A stretch of DNA of 64,000 nt from Microcebus murinus (GCF_040939455.1 NC_134104.1:140714501-140778500), one strand, 5' to 3'; shown: positions 1 to 63,310, numbered from the stretch's first letter. Notes: generated from the letters alone by a model not told the origin. Made by a program: numbers and translations.

Positions 1-1237
1 CCACCACTGTAAAGATGTCTCCCTTGTCCTTTGACACACGGCGTGAAGCCCAACGGTCACTGTTTGGTTTCTTAGGCTGGTCCAGGGACGCTGCCTGCCA
101 TGGTGGGGCATCTGTCCAGCCCCATTGCCACTCAGGAAACCCAGGCAGGAGGCAGCCGCTGGGAAGGGTCTGAAACCAGCCCCCGTGGCCACTGCTAATG
201 TTCACCTAGTGTGGAGAGAGGGGACAAGCTGAAGGAGGTGCGTGTATGCACATGAATTTAAAAGTGACTGACTGAAATGTCGTACATATTCACCATGCTA
301 GTATCCTTCTGATTTTTGAGACTTTCTAATTACTGCCACTAACTTGTTGTGCTCGCCTCTGGGAGCCAGAAAGAGACCCGCTGCGAACGCTGACCACAAA
401 GACCGCCTTAGGAAGGAAACGTGCGCTTTTAGCAGTTCTTATTAAGGGAAAATTTAAGAGCACAAAATTTTTTACTGAACCCAACTCAGTGGCAAACAGA
501 AAATGATTTGTTAGATTGTCAATGGGAAAGGGTTTATTATGACTGCTGGTGGAATAAACAGTGGCCGGTTTCTGCCAGCATTTATGGAAATAACCTTTTT
601 TAAGTTTTAAATGTGAGCTGTAAACCGAAGCTACTTCAGTTAAAAAAAAAAAAAGAAAGAAAACTCAATACTTAAACTGTGGGGGAAAGGTGGATTGGTG
701 CCAGAGAAAACATTCTCATTTAATAGTGTTTGAACATGGAACTGCAACGCAGTTCGTAGCGAGGCACTGAGAAAAACCCACAACTAATCCTTCATCGCAG
801 CTGTCTGAACTCTTGATCATCTGCCATCCCCTCAAACAGCGACTTCTTTTTTCTGGTGACTCCAGGCTTGAATGACCTAGTGTGGAGAGTTTAAACTATG
901 TACAAGGGAGGAAAGAAAAAAAAAAGGAAAGGAACCTTAACTAAGCCCCAGCCAAAGGTTTTATGCACTGGACTTCCTGTGCCTGTAGCCGGGGGCAAGA
1001 CTGTTCCCCACGCCTGTCCCCATGGCATCGCCCTGAAAGGGGAGACACCGTGACGGCCTTGACTGACCCATTCCCGCCCCAGAAATGAGAGTAGGGAGCA
1101 GCTATGGTTGTAGTCAGTGTTTCTCCCTCTAGGGGAGGCTTGTGAGCAGCCACATCCTAGCACCTGACACTGTCCCCCTGCAAATGTCTGGCTTTGATTG
1201 CTTCTTGAATGAATGAGTTGGCTCAGTGTCGTCTTGG
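1..1237. other. Intergenic sequence, possible 3' flank of a convergent neighbour
   Basis: No coding region can be supported here. In human the gene that converges on SUSD5 from this side is CRTAP (from memory of gene order), so its long 3' UTR could reach into this stretch on the plus strand. An AATAAA hexamer lies at 553-558 and an A-rich run at about 642-654. No CRTAP coding sequence is visible, so this assignment is inference only. Confidence 0.3.
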
Positions 1238-1239
1238 AG

Positions 1240-1342
1240 CTGGTAGGTAAGATGTTGGTACCTCATTTTATAGGAGAAGAATAGGAAGGAACTAAGCAAT
1301 TTGGCCAAGAGGTTACAAAATAGATTCCGGAGTTTTATCTCC
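1240..1342 (-). repeat. MIR-like SINE fragment
   Basis: The stretch resembles the reverse complement of a MIR core: a 'GGTACCTCATTTTATAGGAG' block followed by 'GGCCAAGAGGTTAC', matching the usual 'cccattttacagatgagg ... gcccaaggtcac' pattern. It is old and diverged. Confidence 0.5.
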
Positions 1343-1477
1343 CACTTTCGGGTGGCAGTCAGTAGGCCAGACTATCAGTGTTATTGCTGATGTCTTTTTT
1401 CCATCTTCCCTCCTTGGGTTAGGGTGGTGTTCACGGTCTCCGTCTTGTAGAAAATTAGAACTCAGAAAATAGTTGTA

Positions 1478-2147
<670 letters not shown>

Positions 2148-2156
2148 AACAAAAGC

Positions 2157-3373
2157 ATTTCTTAAAAATCACATTACATGTTTTATTTTGCTTATTCTCT
2201 ATTTTCTTTTCTATCCACCGGATGGGAATGTCTTAACCACATTCTAGGACACATGTTGTAATGAGCTCTGTTTTCTCAGGTTCGTGAAATTTCTGACATT
2301 CATCTAACAAAACAGAAAGCTTACACTAGGGACTCCTAGATCTCATGCAACAGGGGTGGTCCTTGCTAGCCATGAACTGGCCGAGGCCCTGCAGGCAGTG
2401 GGGATTCATCTCTCTCCCTGGGCAGATTCTCTTCTTTCAGAAAAGATCTAGGATCCCACTAGGAAAAACATTTGGAATCTGTTTCAAACAAGGACCCAAA
2501 GCATCTTCGGACATGACTACCGACAGCAACGGCGCTCCATGCATGTCACCAAAGGGCAAGCAAGGAGAAAGCAAACAGTAGAAGATGGCAGGTGGGAAGA
2601 GTGAGGAAACGGCACAGAAAGAGATCCACGTTTTGGAGAGTTCAAACATCAGCTGTTTGAAGAAAAGGTGGAGGACGCAGGGATTTTTGTTGACGTCAGC
2701 CCAAGAATTCCAGAGGATACACTGAAAAAGCTTGGACTGAGGTGGAGGTGTAGGGAATGGGAGTTGAGTATTGATGGGTGTCTTAAGTTGGGGTCCCTGG
2801 AGGCAAGGCAAGGGATGGGGTGCTCTCAGGAGAAGGGGTGTGAGGGAGCAGGCCCAAGAATCACCCATGGAGTTGGTTCCACTTCAGGCAAGGAGACCAG
2901 TCTTTAGTCTCCACATGGCAGCCAGTCATCGGCTATAGACTGTGCTAGCAGGGCAGAAGGTGGGTCTAACTTCCCAAGTGAGGGAACTCACATTAGGTGG
3001 AGAGCAGTGCCCTGGGTGAAAAGGGTACACTTAGGTGCTTACGAGCATTTTAACAGCCAGCACTCAGGGCGGCTGAGAGGGGCTCATCTGCCTGGTGAAG
3101 GAGGTCTGGGAGGGGCATCAACAATGTCCACAGCACTGGGGGCCATGGACCCCTGGTGGTCATAGGGGTAGAAAGGGACATCAGGCAGATGGCATTGGTG
3201 CTGATGGTCTCTGAGCTGCATTTGCTATTTGCCTTCCCTCCGCCCAGGTCTCTTTTCCAAATGCGGTGTGCCCAAGGAGCCTGACCCCTGTGGTCTATGT
3301 TACCTGGGCCCCCCACCTTCTGACTTCTGGTTGCCACTAGGATGTGCTGGCAAGAAATTGCAGGGTGAAGGAA
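2157..3373. other. Intergenic sequence with no recognised feature
   Basis: The sequence is unique-looking and moderately GC-rich. Short open frames occur on both strands but none has a recognisable domain or a splice-consistent neighbour. I see no gene and no clear repeat. Confidence 0.5.
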
Positions 3374-3389
3374 GAGGTCTAGGTCTTTA

Positions 3390-3719
<330 letters not shown>

Positions 3720-3985
3720 GAGGTCTAGGTCTTTAAAATCTCTGGTTCCTCCAGGCCACAGGTCATAGGGGCTGCGTCCTTCTTGAGGCCAGAGCTCTGG
3801 GCCGGCAGTGTCTTCCCGATTGCTGGAGCCCTTGTTCGGGTCCCTAACAGGTCTCCAGCATCCATCCCTTGATGGTTCTCTTCATCCTGCGCACAGCTTT
3901 GTGACAGTCCCTTCAACTGGTCCTCTTTAATTATTCCTCTGAGTGTCCCATCAAGGGGAGAAAGGAGGTCATCAGTTTTGGTCTC

Positions 3986-4165
3986 TTAGGCCAGTCCTTC
4001 TCAAACTTTGCTATGCACACCTGTCACCTGGGCATCTTGTTAAATGCCGATTCTGATTCTGCAGGTCTGGGGCGAAGCCTGAGATTCTGCACGTCCCACA
4101 AGCTCCCAGGTGGAGCTGGTGCTGCTAGTGCAAGAGCCACACTTGGACTAGTGGGCACTGGGTGT
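3986..4165. repeat. MER5A-like hAT-Charlie fossil
   Basis: The element opens near 'CCTTCTCAAACTTTGCTATGC', continues through 'CACCTGGGCATCTTGTTAAA' and a '..GATTCTGCAGGTCTGGGG' core, and closes with the inverted end '..AGCCACACTTGG'. This is the layout of the common nonautonomous hAT element MER5A. It is diverged. Confidence 0.65.
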
Positions 4166-5492
4166 GTCTCCCTGCTGGGAAGGGCAGGGCCTGTTTGTGG
4201 TGAGGAAAAGACAGACAGGGAGGGAGGAGGGAGCAAGAGCTCTATAGATGTCCCTAAAATCCGGGTGCAGGAGGTAACAGGGCTGAGAGCTGGGTTTAGA
4301 GGGGGCAGTGCAAGATAAAGCAAGTATTAGGACATTATTTTCAGGATTACTAGAGAATCCTTTTTTTTTTTTTAAACCATGGTGCAGTAAGCCGGAAATA
4401 AAATACATTCAGTGACAGTTTGGGGAAATAATTATTTATTTTAAACATCTCAGAAGCTTTGTGTTAATAGAACACCCCCCCCAATTTCCATGAACATTAA
4501 ACATTTACCAGTCTCAAAACATGCATAATGACAAACAATTTAGGTTTACAGCATTTTAATCGGTCCCTTCCAACATGCAATTTTAGATTCTATAACATTG
4601 ATTTAGATGACAGCAAACCAATAAAAACTTAAAAACTGATGTGTTGGATTTCACAGTCCATGTCTACAAATAATATATTTACATGTATTAATAATTTGTA
4701 ATAAATTTATTAATACATTTGTATTAATATGACCTATTTATTTGCTGGTGTAAATTCAATGTTCTGGGTTATTACATAATCATAGTGACTAACACAATCC
4801 CAATGTTGAGGCAGAGGTTACTTTGTATAGTTAAAAATAGAAAAGTTGTCTTGCAATAGATTAGAATCTAACTTATAAATATATACAGTCTCTGGCTTTT
4901 TTGTTGTTGTTGTGTTTTTGCTTTGGCAACATGTAGAGAGCATTTTATTACAATTGTCCTTGATTTCATCTGAGGCATCGGTATTCCAGTTGGTACCTTC
5001 AAGCCTTTATTTTATCCAATTGTGGGGACTGAGATCTTTGATTATGCTGACTGTCTTTACGGCTACTTGCCCTATTATTTTTCCAAAGCTTGCACTGAAA
5101 AGGGGTGGCAGGGAAGAAAACATGCTGTTGAGAATTCTTTTTTTCCTTAGAAAACAATTTTTCAATTGCAAAAAACATCAGGCTTTCTTTCATGCCACAC
5201 AAGAACACTCAGACTCCTATAGTGTCTCAAAATAAATGTATTGTTTTCATCACTTTTTATCACTGATAATGACTTCCAAGAAGGTGATTCATACCAGAAA
5301 AATACAGCATGCTTAGTTTCTGTGCCAACACACAGGAGACCATTGCAGATGGCATTCTGGCAGCTTCAAACACTGCCTCACGTGCGCATAGCAATGCCTG
5401 GTTCCCATGCGAGACAAACCACAGGTGTTACTCATCTTCTGTGCCTCCAGGTCTTCGCCTGGACTCAAAGCTCACAATTTATCGCAAAACAA

Positions 5493-5688
5493 TGGCTCTC
5501 AAATTTCGGGTGTGCATCAAAGTCACCTGGAGGGCTTGTTAAAACACAAAGAGAGCTGGGCCCCACTCCCAGGGCTTCTGTTTCCTGAGTCTGGGGTGGA
5601 ACCATGGAATGCACATCTCCAACAAGTTCCCAGGTGATGCTGACTCTGCCAGTCTGAGGACCACACCTTGAGAGCCACTGTCATAAAC
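5493..5688. repeat. MER5A-like hAT-Charlie fossil
   Basis: Inverted ends are visible ('CAATGGCTCTCAAA' on the left and 'TTGAGAGCCACTG' on the right), with the family core 'CACCTGGAGGGCTTGTTAAAA' and '..CTGGGCCCCACTCCCAGGG'. The arrangement is typical of MER5A. It lies within the probable SUSD5 3' UTR. Confidence 0.75.
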
Positions 5689-5698
5689 AATGCTTGCT

Positions 5699-5958
5699 TC
5701 ACCAGCAAATTGGTATTAACTGATCAACACCTAAGTGGACATATAGGAATAACATTTATCGGGTGTCGGGCAGGTGGGGGAGTAGGGGATGGGTATATAC
5801 ATACATAATGAATGTGATACGCACCAACTGGGGGATGGACACGCTTGAAGCTCTGACTCGAGGGGGGAGGGAGGGACAAAGGCAATATATGTAACCTTAA
5901 CATTTGCACCCCCACAATATGCTGGGGAAAAAAATAAAAATAAATTAAAAAAAAAAAA
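5699..5958 (+). mobile_element. 5'-truncated L1, 3' end only (strepsirrhine type)
   Basis: The sequence has a G-rich 3' UTR ('GGGGGAGTAGGGGATGGG', 'GGGGGAGGGAGGGAC'), the terminal 'CAATATATGTAACCTTAACA' and 'CACCCCCACAATATGCTG', and an A-rich tail. I recognise this as the L1 3' end typical of lemur and galago genomes. A 13-bp target duplication with one mismatch (AACAATGCTTGCT at 5686-5698, AACAATACTTGCT at 5959-5971) marks both ends. It is inserted antisense to SUSD5 in its probable 3' UTR. Confidence 0.85.
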
Positions 5959-6522
5959 AACAATACTTGCTGAGCCACCATTAAGATGATCTATGAAATG
6001 GGTTGCCCAATAGCCAGGATGGACTCTGTTTCCATAGAGCTCACAATTTCCACACCAGAGTAAAGAATAGATCAGCACAGATCATTTCACACTCCTTTTT
6101 AATTCCTCTGCCTCCTCATCAAGCAGGCTCCCATACTTGACATTTAGTCTTTGGCCCTCTTAAGACATTTTTTTTTTTTTCTCCCATGTCATCCCTTCTT
6201 TCTGGAGTTCAAAGAAATGGCTAATCCTGAGAGAGGAAACCAAGGACTGAGTTTTGTTGGTCCTGGCAAAAATTCCAAGACATTCCTAGGCACAGACTGG
6301 TCAAGGACAACTAGGCCGCTGCTTCTGAGCAGAAATGGTACTTACTGGTACAAAGCTAACTTTGTTTTTCAAAAATGGTGAGCTGTCGCACAGAATGGAG
6401 GGCCCAGAGGCGGATGCGCGCCTCTTCACTCCTCACCTCCCCTCGACAAAATGTCAGTCTTACATTCTCTCCGATTTCAAGAAACAATTAAAAAGAAACC
6501 TCAAAGCTTCTGGAGTCTAGAG

Positions 6523-6713
6523 CAGGGGTCCTCAAACTTTTTAAACAGGGGGCCAGTTCACCGTCCCTCAGACCGTTGGAGAGTGCGCACTGTGGGCCCC
6601 GGACGAGTCGGCTGCTAAGCAGGACAGGCAGAGGCAGCAAAAACACCGGAGGGCCGGATAAATGGGCTAGGCGGCCCGCATGTGGCCGGAGGGCCGTAGT
6701 TTGAGGACGCCTG
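6523..6713. mobile_element. Short nonautonomous hAT DNA transposon
   Basis: The element has 16-bp terminal inverted repeats, CAGGGGTCCTCAAACT on the left and AGTTTGAGGACGCCTG on the right, with one mismatch. It is flanked by a perfect 8-bp target duplication GTCTAGAG at 6515-6522 and 6714-6721, the size made by hAT transposases. The 191-bp body is GC-rich, includes 'GGGGGCCAGTTCACCGTCCC' near the left end and 'GGAGGGCCGGATAAATGGGC' near the right end, and has no coding capacity. It shares both ends with the element at 16017-16213. The ends look like the OposCharlie/SPIN-era hAT families of mammals; this family assignment is from memory. Confidence 0.9.
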
Positions 6714-7247
6714 GTCTAGAGACCGTGTCCCGGTTCTTGGTTCCTTTGCCCTCAGCAACATCACATCGTTAAAAGGAAATAACCCATGATCCTTCCATGT
6801 CCCACTCTCAACAATTAAATGCCTATGTCCTAAATAACACTGCTCTCAAACGCCCAGCTTATCACACCTAGTTAAACAGTCTCAGGGTATGAAGCTGATG
6901 ATTTTATTTTTTTAGAAAGGGGAAAGAAGACGAGAGTATGAGGAAGAGGTGAATTTTGACCTCACATTGGAATTGGGGCCCATGCACAGGTCTGGGGTAG
7001 TGCAATCGGTTCCAGGCAGATGGTTGAGGAGATACTGATGTGTGAAATGATGCCACCAAAGCCTGCCCTGCCAGGTGCTCCAGAGACACTTCTCAGCCTA
7101 TAAAACAAAGAGCTGAGGGGAAAAAAAAAATGGTGAGCTCCACTCTACCTGTGTCATGCTCTCGTGAATGATCAGTGTTTATCGGTGTGATGTGTCACCA
7201 TTAACTTTCCTCCCACGTGGCTTTGGGACGGCCCACTCTGAAGGAGG

Positions 7248-57646
<50,399 letters not shown>

Positions 57647-57661
57647 AAAAAGCGGGTGCCC

Positions 57662-58661
57662 AACTCTGCCCTCTGCCTCTTGACTTTCCATCTGGCGTCT
57701 TCGCATAGAGGAGGAGCTTTTTTTTTTTTTTTTTTTTTTTTTGGTTTTTTGTTTTAATGAAAAAGAGGAAGAATCTAACTTACCAACCTCACTCACTCTA
57801 AGGTGTGAAACGCACGGAATAGCGACGTTCCTCTTTTCCTGAACTAAAAGCGGGGCTTTAAAGTCGCTCAGAAAAGGGCATCTTCAGGAAGGCTTCCTTC
57901 ACGACTTTTCCTGGTACACCTAGCATTTCTTAAAGAACACCAGGAGCGCTGGTAGGGTTGCCACCACCTCAAATCAGGGCTCCTTGATCTCAGAAGGTCC
58001 TGAGATTTGGATTCTATCGGTCTGGTCTGGGAATCCGCTCTAAATAATTGTCCGGCAGAATTCTGCTGTGTGGGGTCCCTGCCCTGAATTCATTCTTTCC
58101 TCCAGCTCACCCACTATCCTGTCTTCCCACCATCCACATCATTCAGCGGAGAAGGAGGGTTTGCTTTCTTCCCAGGTAGAGAAATGAACATCAGTATTGT
58201 TATAACTGGGGTACCAGTGGCACCTACAGTTTACAAATCCCTTACGTATTCATGTACAAGTCAACAAATATCTGTTAGTGCCTACCCCTGTGCCAGACCC
58301 TGAATGAGGCTGCCATCTGTCCTTAAAATGTTCACATTTAAATTAGACACATAAGATTGAAAAAGTGATAGTTGCTAAAACGGACAGATAATAGCCCCCA
58401 TTTTATGAACTGCCAGGACACAGACATGGAAAGAATTTACTTTCTTTTCACAGTATGAATTGGGATTTAAACCCACATTTGATTTGCTGCAGGTGTTATT
58501 TTTTAGCTTTCTTAATGTTTGAAGCACATTGGAAAGATCTCTTCACTCCTCACTTCTTCCCATCAACTGCAAGGCTACTATCAGTGATTAATTCCTTTGG
58601 ATAATTAAACTTTGCTTTTGAAATATAAATACTCTGGAGTGTTAAATGCAGTGAAGCCTGA
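57662..58661. other. Upstream flank, no gene recognised
   Basis: It includes a poly-T run of about 24 at 57719-57742. A possible MIR fragment on the minus strand occupies about 58255-58500 ('TGTGCCAGACCCTGAATG', 'CCCCCATTTTATGAACTG', 'GGGATTTAAACCCACATTTG'). The rest is unassigned. Confidence 0.5.
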
Positions 58662-58676
58662 CAGTCATTCACACTT

Positions 58677-58995
58677 TTTTTTTTTTTTTGAGACAGAGTC
58701 TCACTTTGTTGTCCAGGCTAGAGTGAGTGCCGTGGCGTCAGCCTAGCTCACAGCAACCTCAATCTCCTGGGCTTGAGTGATCCTTCTGCCTCAGCCTCCC
58801 GAGTAGCTGGGACTACAGGCATGCGCCACCATGCCCGGCTAATTTTTATATATATATATCAGTTGGCCAATTAATTTCTTTCTATTTATAGTAGAGACGG
58901 GGTCTCGCTCTTGCTCAGGCTGGTTTTGAACTCTTGACCTTGAGCAATCCGCCCGCCTCGGCCTCCCAAGAGCTAGGATTACAGGCGTGAGCCAC
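58677..58995 (-). mobile_element. Alu SINE, strepsirrhine type, minus strand
   Basis: The exact duplication CAGTCATTCACACTT at 58662-58676 and 58996-59010 bounds the element, which has a (TA)n-expanded linker and the head complement '..GCCACAGCGCCCGGC'. Confidence 0.95.
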
Positions 58996-59010
58996 AGCGC
59001 CCGGCCAGTC

Positions 59011-59346
59011 ATTCACACTTGAGTGTAAATGAATTTACTTAGCTGCTTCCCTTCTAACAGTTAGCTGGTAACCTAAGGAGTGAGACTTCACATGTCTGGG
59101 CTGGAGGGAACATTTTAAAGCCTGCTTGGTGTTGAGAATGGAGGGGAGGGGGTCAGAAGGCACCTGCGGGCACTATTATACTACATGTCCCACTCAAGCC
59201 CAATAAACTTCTCAGAACATTCAATTGAATTTTACTACCTAATCCAAATGACATTTAAAAGGTTATCTTTATTCAGTTCAATCTTGGCCTGTCCTGATTT
59301 GGGGATATGGCAAAGATTTAATTGGTACAACTGCTTTATTACTTAA
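59011..59346. other. Upstream flank, no feature recognised
   Basis: The sequence is unique-looking and AT-rich. I see no gene, no RNA gene and no clear repeat. Confidence 0.4.
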
Positions 59347-59638
59347 TTTTTTTTTTTTTTTGAGATGGGGTCTCATTCTCACTCAGGCTGGAGTGCAGTG
59401 GCATAATCATAGTTCACTGTGGTCTGGAACTCCTGGGTTCAAGGAATTCTCCTGCCCCAGCCTACCAAATAGGTAGGACTACAGGCACATATCATGCCAG
59501 CTTTTTTTTTTTTTTTTTGTAGAGATGAGGTCTCATTATGTTGACCAGGGTGGTTCTCCAACTCCTGACCTCAAGCTATCCTCCCACCTCAGCCTCCCAA
59601 AGTGCTGGGATTACAGGTGTGAGCCACCATTCCCAGCC
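59347..59638 (-). mobile_element. Alu SINE (AluJ-like), minus strand
   Basis: The two arms are separated by a T-rich linker, with no strepsirrhine linker. Flanks AACTGCTTTATTA and AACTGCTTTAGAA are a decayed target duplication. Confidence 0.9.
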
Positions 59639-60830
59639 AACTGCTTTAGAAAACTGTTTGGTTGTTTCATATAAAGTTAAACATGCTTTAAGACACAGAA
59701 ATTTCTCTCTAGATGCATATCCAAAAGAAATAAAAACTTATGCCCACAAAAAAGATCTGTGCACAAATGTTCGTATCAGCCTTACTCACAATAATCAAAA
59801 CCAGAAGCAACTCAAATGTCATCAACACATGAATAAAAAGAAAAAAAATCTGTGTCCTATTCACACAACGGCATACTACTCAACAATAAAAGGAATGAAT
59901 TACTGAATGAACTACTCAACAACATGGATGAACTTCAAAAATATACTGAGTGAAAGAAGCTTTACAGAAAAGCATTCATACTGTATGGTTTTATTTATAT
60001 GGAGTTTAAAAGAAGGAACAAAACTCAATCTGCCGTGAAAACAACACGGTGGTTGCTTTTGAGAGAGTGTGAATGTAGGAATCTTCTGAAATGATGAAAA
60101 TGTTCTATATCTTGATGGTGGGGATGGCGGTCACAAGAGTATACACTGTAGGGGCCAGGGGGAAACCCCTTGGTTTGCTGAGAAGTTTGCTGAAAAGTCA
60201 ACTCACAATAAGGTAGATTAAGAAGAAAAGACCTACAAATTGAACATGTATGCCCAGGAGCCTTTAGAATGAATATCAACCCCTCAAGAGGGTACAGAAA
60301 GTATGAGAACTTAGATCCTGGCAAAACATGTTCTAGGAGGCAGGGAGAAGAAAAATTCTGTTACAGGGCAAGTAATGACTACTAGGGAGAATTCAATGGG
60401 CTTGGAGAACACACAGTGATCTGGGGCAAAGGCTGCAGGGCTCCCAGAGTGGACAGTGGTTTGTGACAAAAGTCTTGACCATGTTTATTGACAGACTTTA
60501 GTCTTCCTTCCTGTGATAGGGTTTAGTTAATGAAAACTAAGGGAAGGGACTGGAGGTAATTGTTTTCTTCTGTGGTAGGTCTCTAGACTTTAGTCAGATA
60601 ATGAACTTCAGAGAACACCTTTACCCTATGCTTTGGGAGAGATGGTGGAGTAGAGAGGAAGTTCAGAGGGACCTAGAGACTCCTTCAGTTCAACATATCA
60701 AAACGCCATATTTTGGGGTATCAGTTTCTGAGCCCCAACAATACATTTGTCAAACCTCACTAAACTGTATTCTTGAAATCTGTGCATTTATTCAATATTC
60801 ATGTTTCAATAACAAAGACTTCAAAAATCC
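59639..60830 (+). mobile_element. L1 3' region split by an LTR insertion
   Basis: Sense L1 ORF2 3' sequence and 3' UTR run to 'GGTCACAAGAGTATACAC' at 60146 and resume at 60741 with 'ATACATTTGTCAAACCTCAC' and '..GTGCATTTATTCAATATTC'. In unbroken L1 copies these two segments are contiguous. Confidence 0.75.
60147..60740 (+). mobile_element. Solo LTR (ERV-type, family not assigned)
   Basis: The 594-bp insert starts TGTAGGGGCC and ends '..GAGCCCCAACA', so the ends are TG..CA and partly inverted (TGTWGGGGC). It interrupts the L1 3' end. Flanks TACAC and ATACA/TACAT are compatible with a short duplication with one difference. The interior reads 'TGTTTATTGACAGACTTTAG' and 'GGGACTGGAGGTAATTGTTT', which I associate with old mammalian LTRs without being able to name the family. 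Confidence 0.65.
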
Positions 60831-62984
60831 CAAATTCAGTCCTTGCCCTAACTAATAAAAAGGGTTTAATAGAAGAAAGTCTGATGAAAGGAGCACATAT
60901 AGAGATGTGGACAGAGTTGAAAGAACCAATCAGGGATGATGAAGCTCTTGGGTCTAGCAACATCTGAAGCTGTAACCACTCTAAGGCCTGGAGGAGTGAG
61001 GGGAGATTGAGGTGTTATCAAACCCAGCAAGAGCTGTGGACTTGAATTAAGATGTTGTTATTGGTTTGGTAGGGAGTGAGGAAGAAATACCCGAACCTTT
61101 CTCTCCTTCCACGTTTCACATTCCTCCTGATGCCTTCTATTGGCTGAACCACTTGAAAGCTAGAGGCCAAAGGAGTGCAGGTGCAGCTGTCCTTAGAGGT
61201 CCACACAGGGTGCAGACTCAGGCAGGGAAGGGTGGAGAGCGAATCTGGAGTGGCAGATGGAAAACAACCTGCATAGTCCATCTATTCTTTTCTTTGATTT
61301 GATTGAAAATAACTAAAAACAAGCCAAAACTGGGAAACACAAAATCCTACCAGTCCTATCCTGTAAGACCTGGGAATGATGTCAATTCAATCCAATTCCC
61401 ACTTGGAGCGATACTGTGATATTCACTAACATCAGTGTTTACTTTCACATAAATACTACTTCCCATGAACAGAAAAAGGGAGAAGTAAACAATTGTGATA
61501 AAATACACATGCCACAGTCCCCACTTCTGTACCTGGTCATGAGGCCTTGTTCGATAACCATTGCAAGGTTCCCCTCTGCTCTCTGAGCATCTTGGTCTGC
61601 ATGAGTTTTTCTTTCTAACTGATGAGGAGGACCCAAAATTTCATTTCTACTAAAGACCTGTCCCTATTAGTTTGCCATGGCTTCTCCCTGACCATTGATA
61701 CTGGACATGGGCATCCCCTGAGGTCTAGACATGGGCATCCATGTCCCCATTATGGAGCAGCAACTTGATTTCCCCTTGGTAATCAGGATTAATGACCCCA
61801 GTCAGTAGAGTAAACTTCTTTTCTGTCTGTTGGTTTTTCAACATGAGGAATACAAAATTATACAAATCACAAGTAGTCTCAGTTTCCAATTTATAGGGCC
61901 ATCCTCATGTCTTTCCTGGTGGGAGTATTTCTCACTTGGGTTCCCAAACCTCCCAGCTCACCAATCTAAAGGTTGGGAGGATATTATGCAAAACTTTGGT
62001 AGGTGGGTTACTATATGTAATAGCAGGGAGGTCACTCCTACTGTACCTTGGCTCTTAAACCAGTGTATTATGTGTATAAGACAAATTTTAACCTACATTG
62101 GCTGCTGGTTTAAGGCATATATTATAAACCTGAGTGAGTGCCCCAAATTCCCAGGGTGCTGTCTTCCAGCTGGTATCCTAACTGTGTCATACCTTTTTAT
62201 CAAGCCACCTGCTTCTATGTAAAACTCATGGATAAGTCTATGGCCTCACTGTGTTTTCTGCAAAGTCTTGGTTACAGATGATATAATGTGATACTGTGGC
62301 CATAGATGAGACAGTCTGTGAGTCCACATACAGCAAAGCTCGTAGGAGCAAGACAGGCAAGGAAGGCAAAATCATATCTAGAATAAGAATTTATTCCAAT
62401 AAAAAAAATAAGAAAGAAAGGATCCATCCCAATAAGGACAAATAACTGTGGCCTCCATGAAAAAAGAGGTCCAGCGTAAATAACCTTTCTCTAAGTAGCA
62501 AACAGGAGAGGCCAACTAGAGAATAATGCTGTATGCAGACTCATGGTGGCTTCTGCCGTTGGTACGTTGGACACTCAGCAGTGGTGGCGATCAGAGCAAA
62601 TCTGAAGAGCAGTTTGTGTCATTGCAGATAGCCTCCATCTCTGCCACCATGGACCCTGTGTGCATGATTCCATTAAACAAGCACTGATATCTCTGGAGAA
62701 AGAGGCCCTGGCAACCAAATGTGTTATCTTACACACCTGATTATTAGGAGCATCCTCGCCATTGAATGCTTCTGTGGGTATAGGCTACATATATGTTCAC
62801 AGTCTGTGCCCATTCCAAGAGACCCATACTGACACCCTTGCTATCAATCTTCCAGTCTTGAACTTTTCAAGTCACTGACCCAACATTAGGTATTGTCCAC
62901 AAACCAGCAAAGATCCATAAATGAGGCCATGTCTACTTGCATGGTAAACCCAGGCTCCCCCTATTGGGAGGATTCTCTTTTGCT
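60831..62984. other. Upstream intergenic stretch, no gene recognised
   Basis: Only short unsupported frames occur. Part of 61070-61260 ('GATGCCTTCTATTGGCTGAA', 'GGGTGGAGAGCGAATCTGGA') looks like an old retroviral-type repeat, but I could not assign it. A short direct repeat GACATGGGCATCC occurs at about 61703 and 61728. Confidence 0.4.
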
Positions 62985-63310
62985 ACTGTTTTTATTTTTC
63001 AATTAAAAATTCTATTGTGATAAAAATACACATTAAGTTTGCCATTTTCAGCCATTCTTAAGTGTGCACATCAGTGGCATTAAGAAGATTCACACTGTTG
63101 TGCAGTCGTCACCACTATTTCCAGAACGTTCTTACCATTCCAAACTGAAACTCTGCACCCATTAAACAATAACTCCTTATTCCCTCCTCCCTCCAGCCCC
63201 CAGCATCTTCTGTTCTACTTTCTGCCTCTATGAGTTTGATTTTTTTATGTATCTCATGTAAGTGGAATCCTACAGTATTTGTCTTTTTGTGCTGCTACTA
63301 TTTTTTAATG
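62985..63310 (-). mobile_element. L1M LINE fragment, minus strand
   Basis: 'TTAAGTGTGCACATCAGTGG', 'CACACTGTTGTGCAGTCGTC', 'ACCCATTAAACAATAACTCC' and '..GTAAGTGGAATCCTACAG' are the antisense of a common old L1 3' region. Confidence 0.85.

Larger units (their letters stand above)
4435..7247 (-). other. SUSD5: Probable SUSD5 3' UTR
   Basis: This stretch follows the SUSD5 stop codon at 7250-7248. Candidate polyadenylation hexamers on the minus strand (TTTATT on the plus strand) lie at 6903-6908, 5006-5011, 4944-4949 and 4435-4440. The far end was chosen because I recall the human mRNA as carrying a long 3' UTR of a few kilobases; that is not proven from sequence. The UTR contains a MER5A-like fossil, a young L1 3' end and a hAT element. 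Transcript data would set the true end. Confidence 0.45.
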
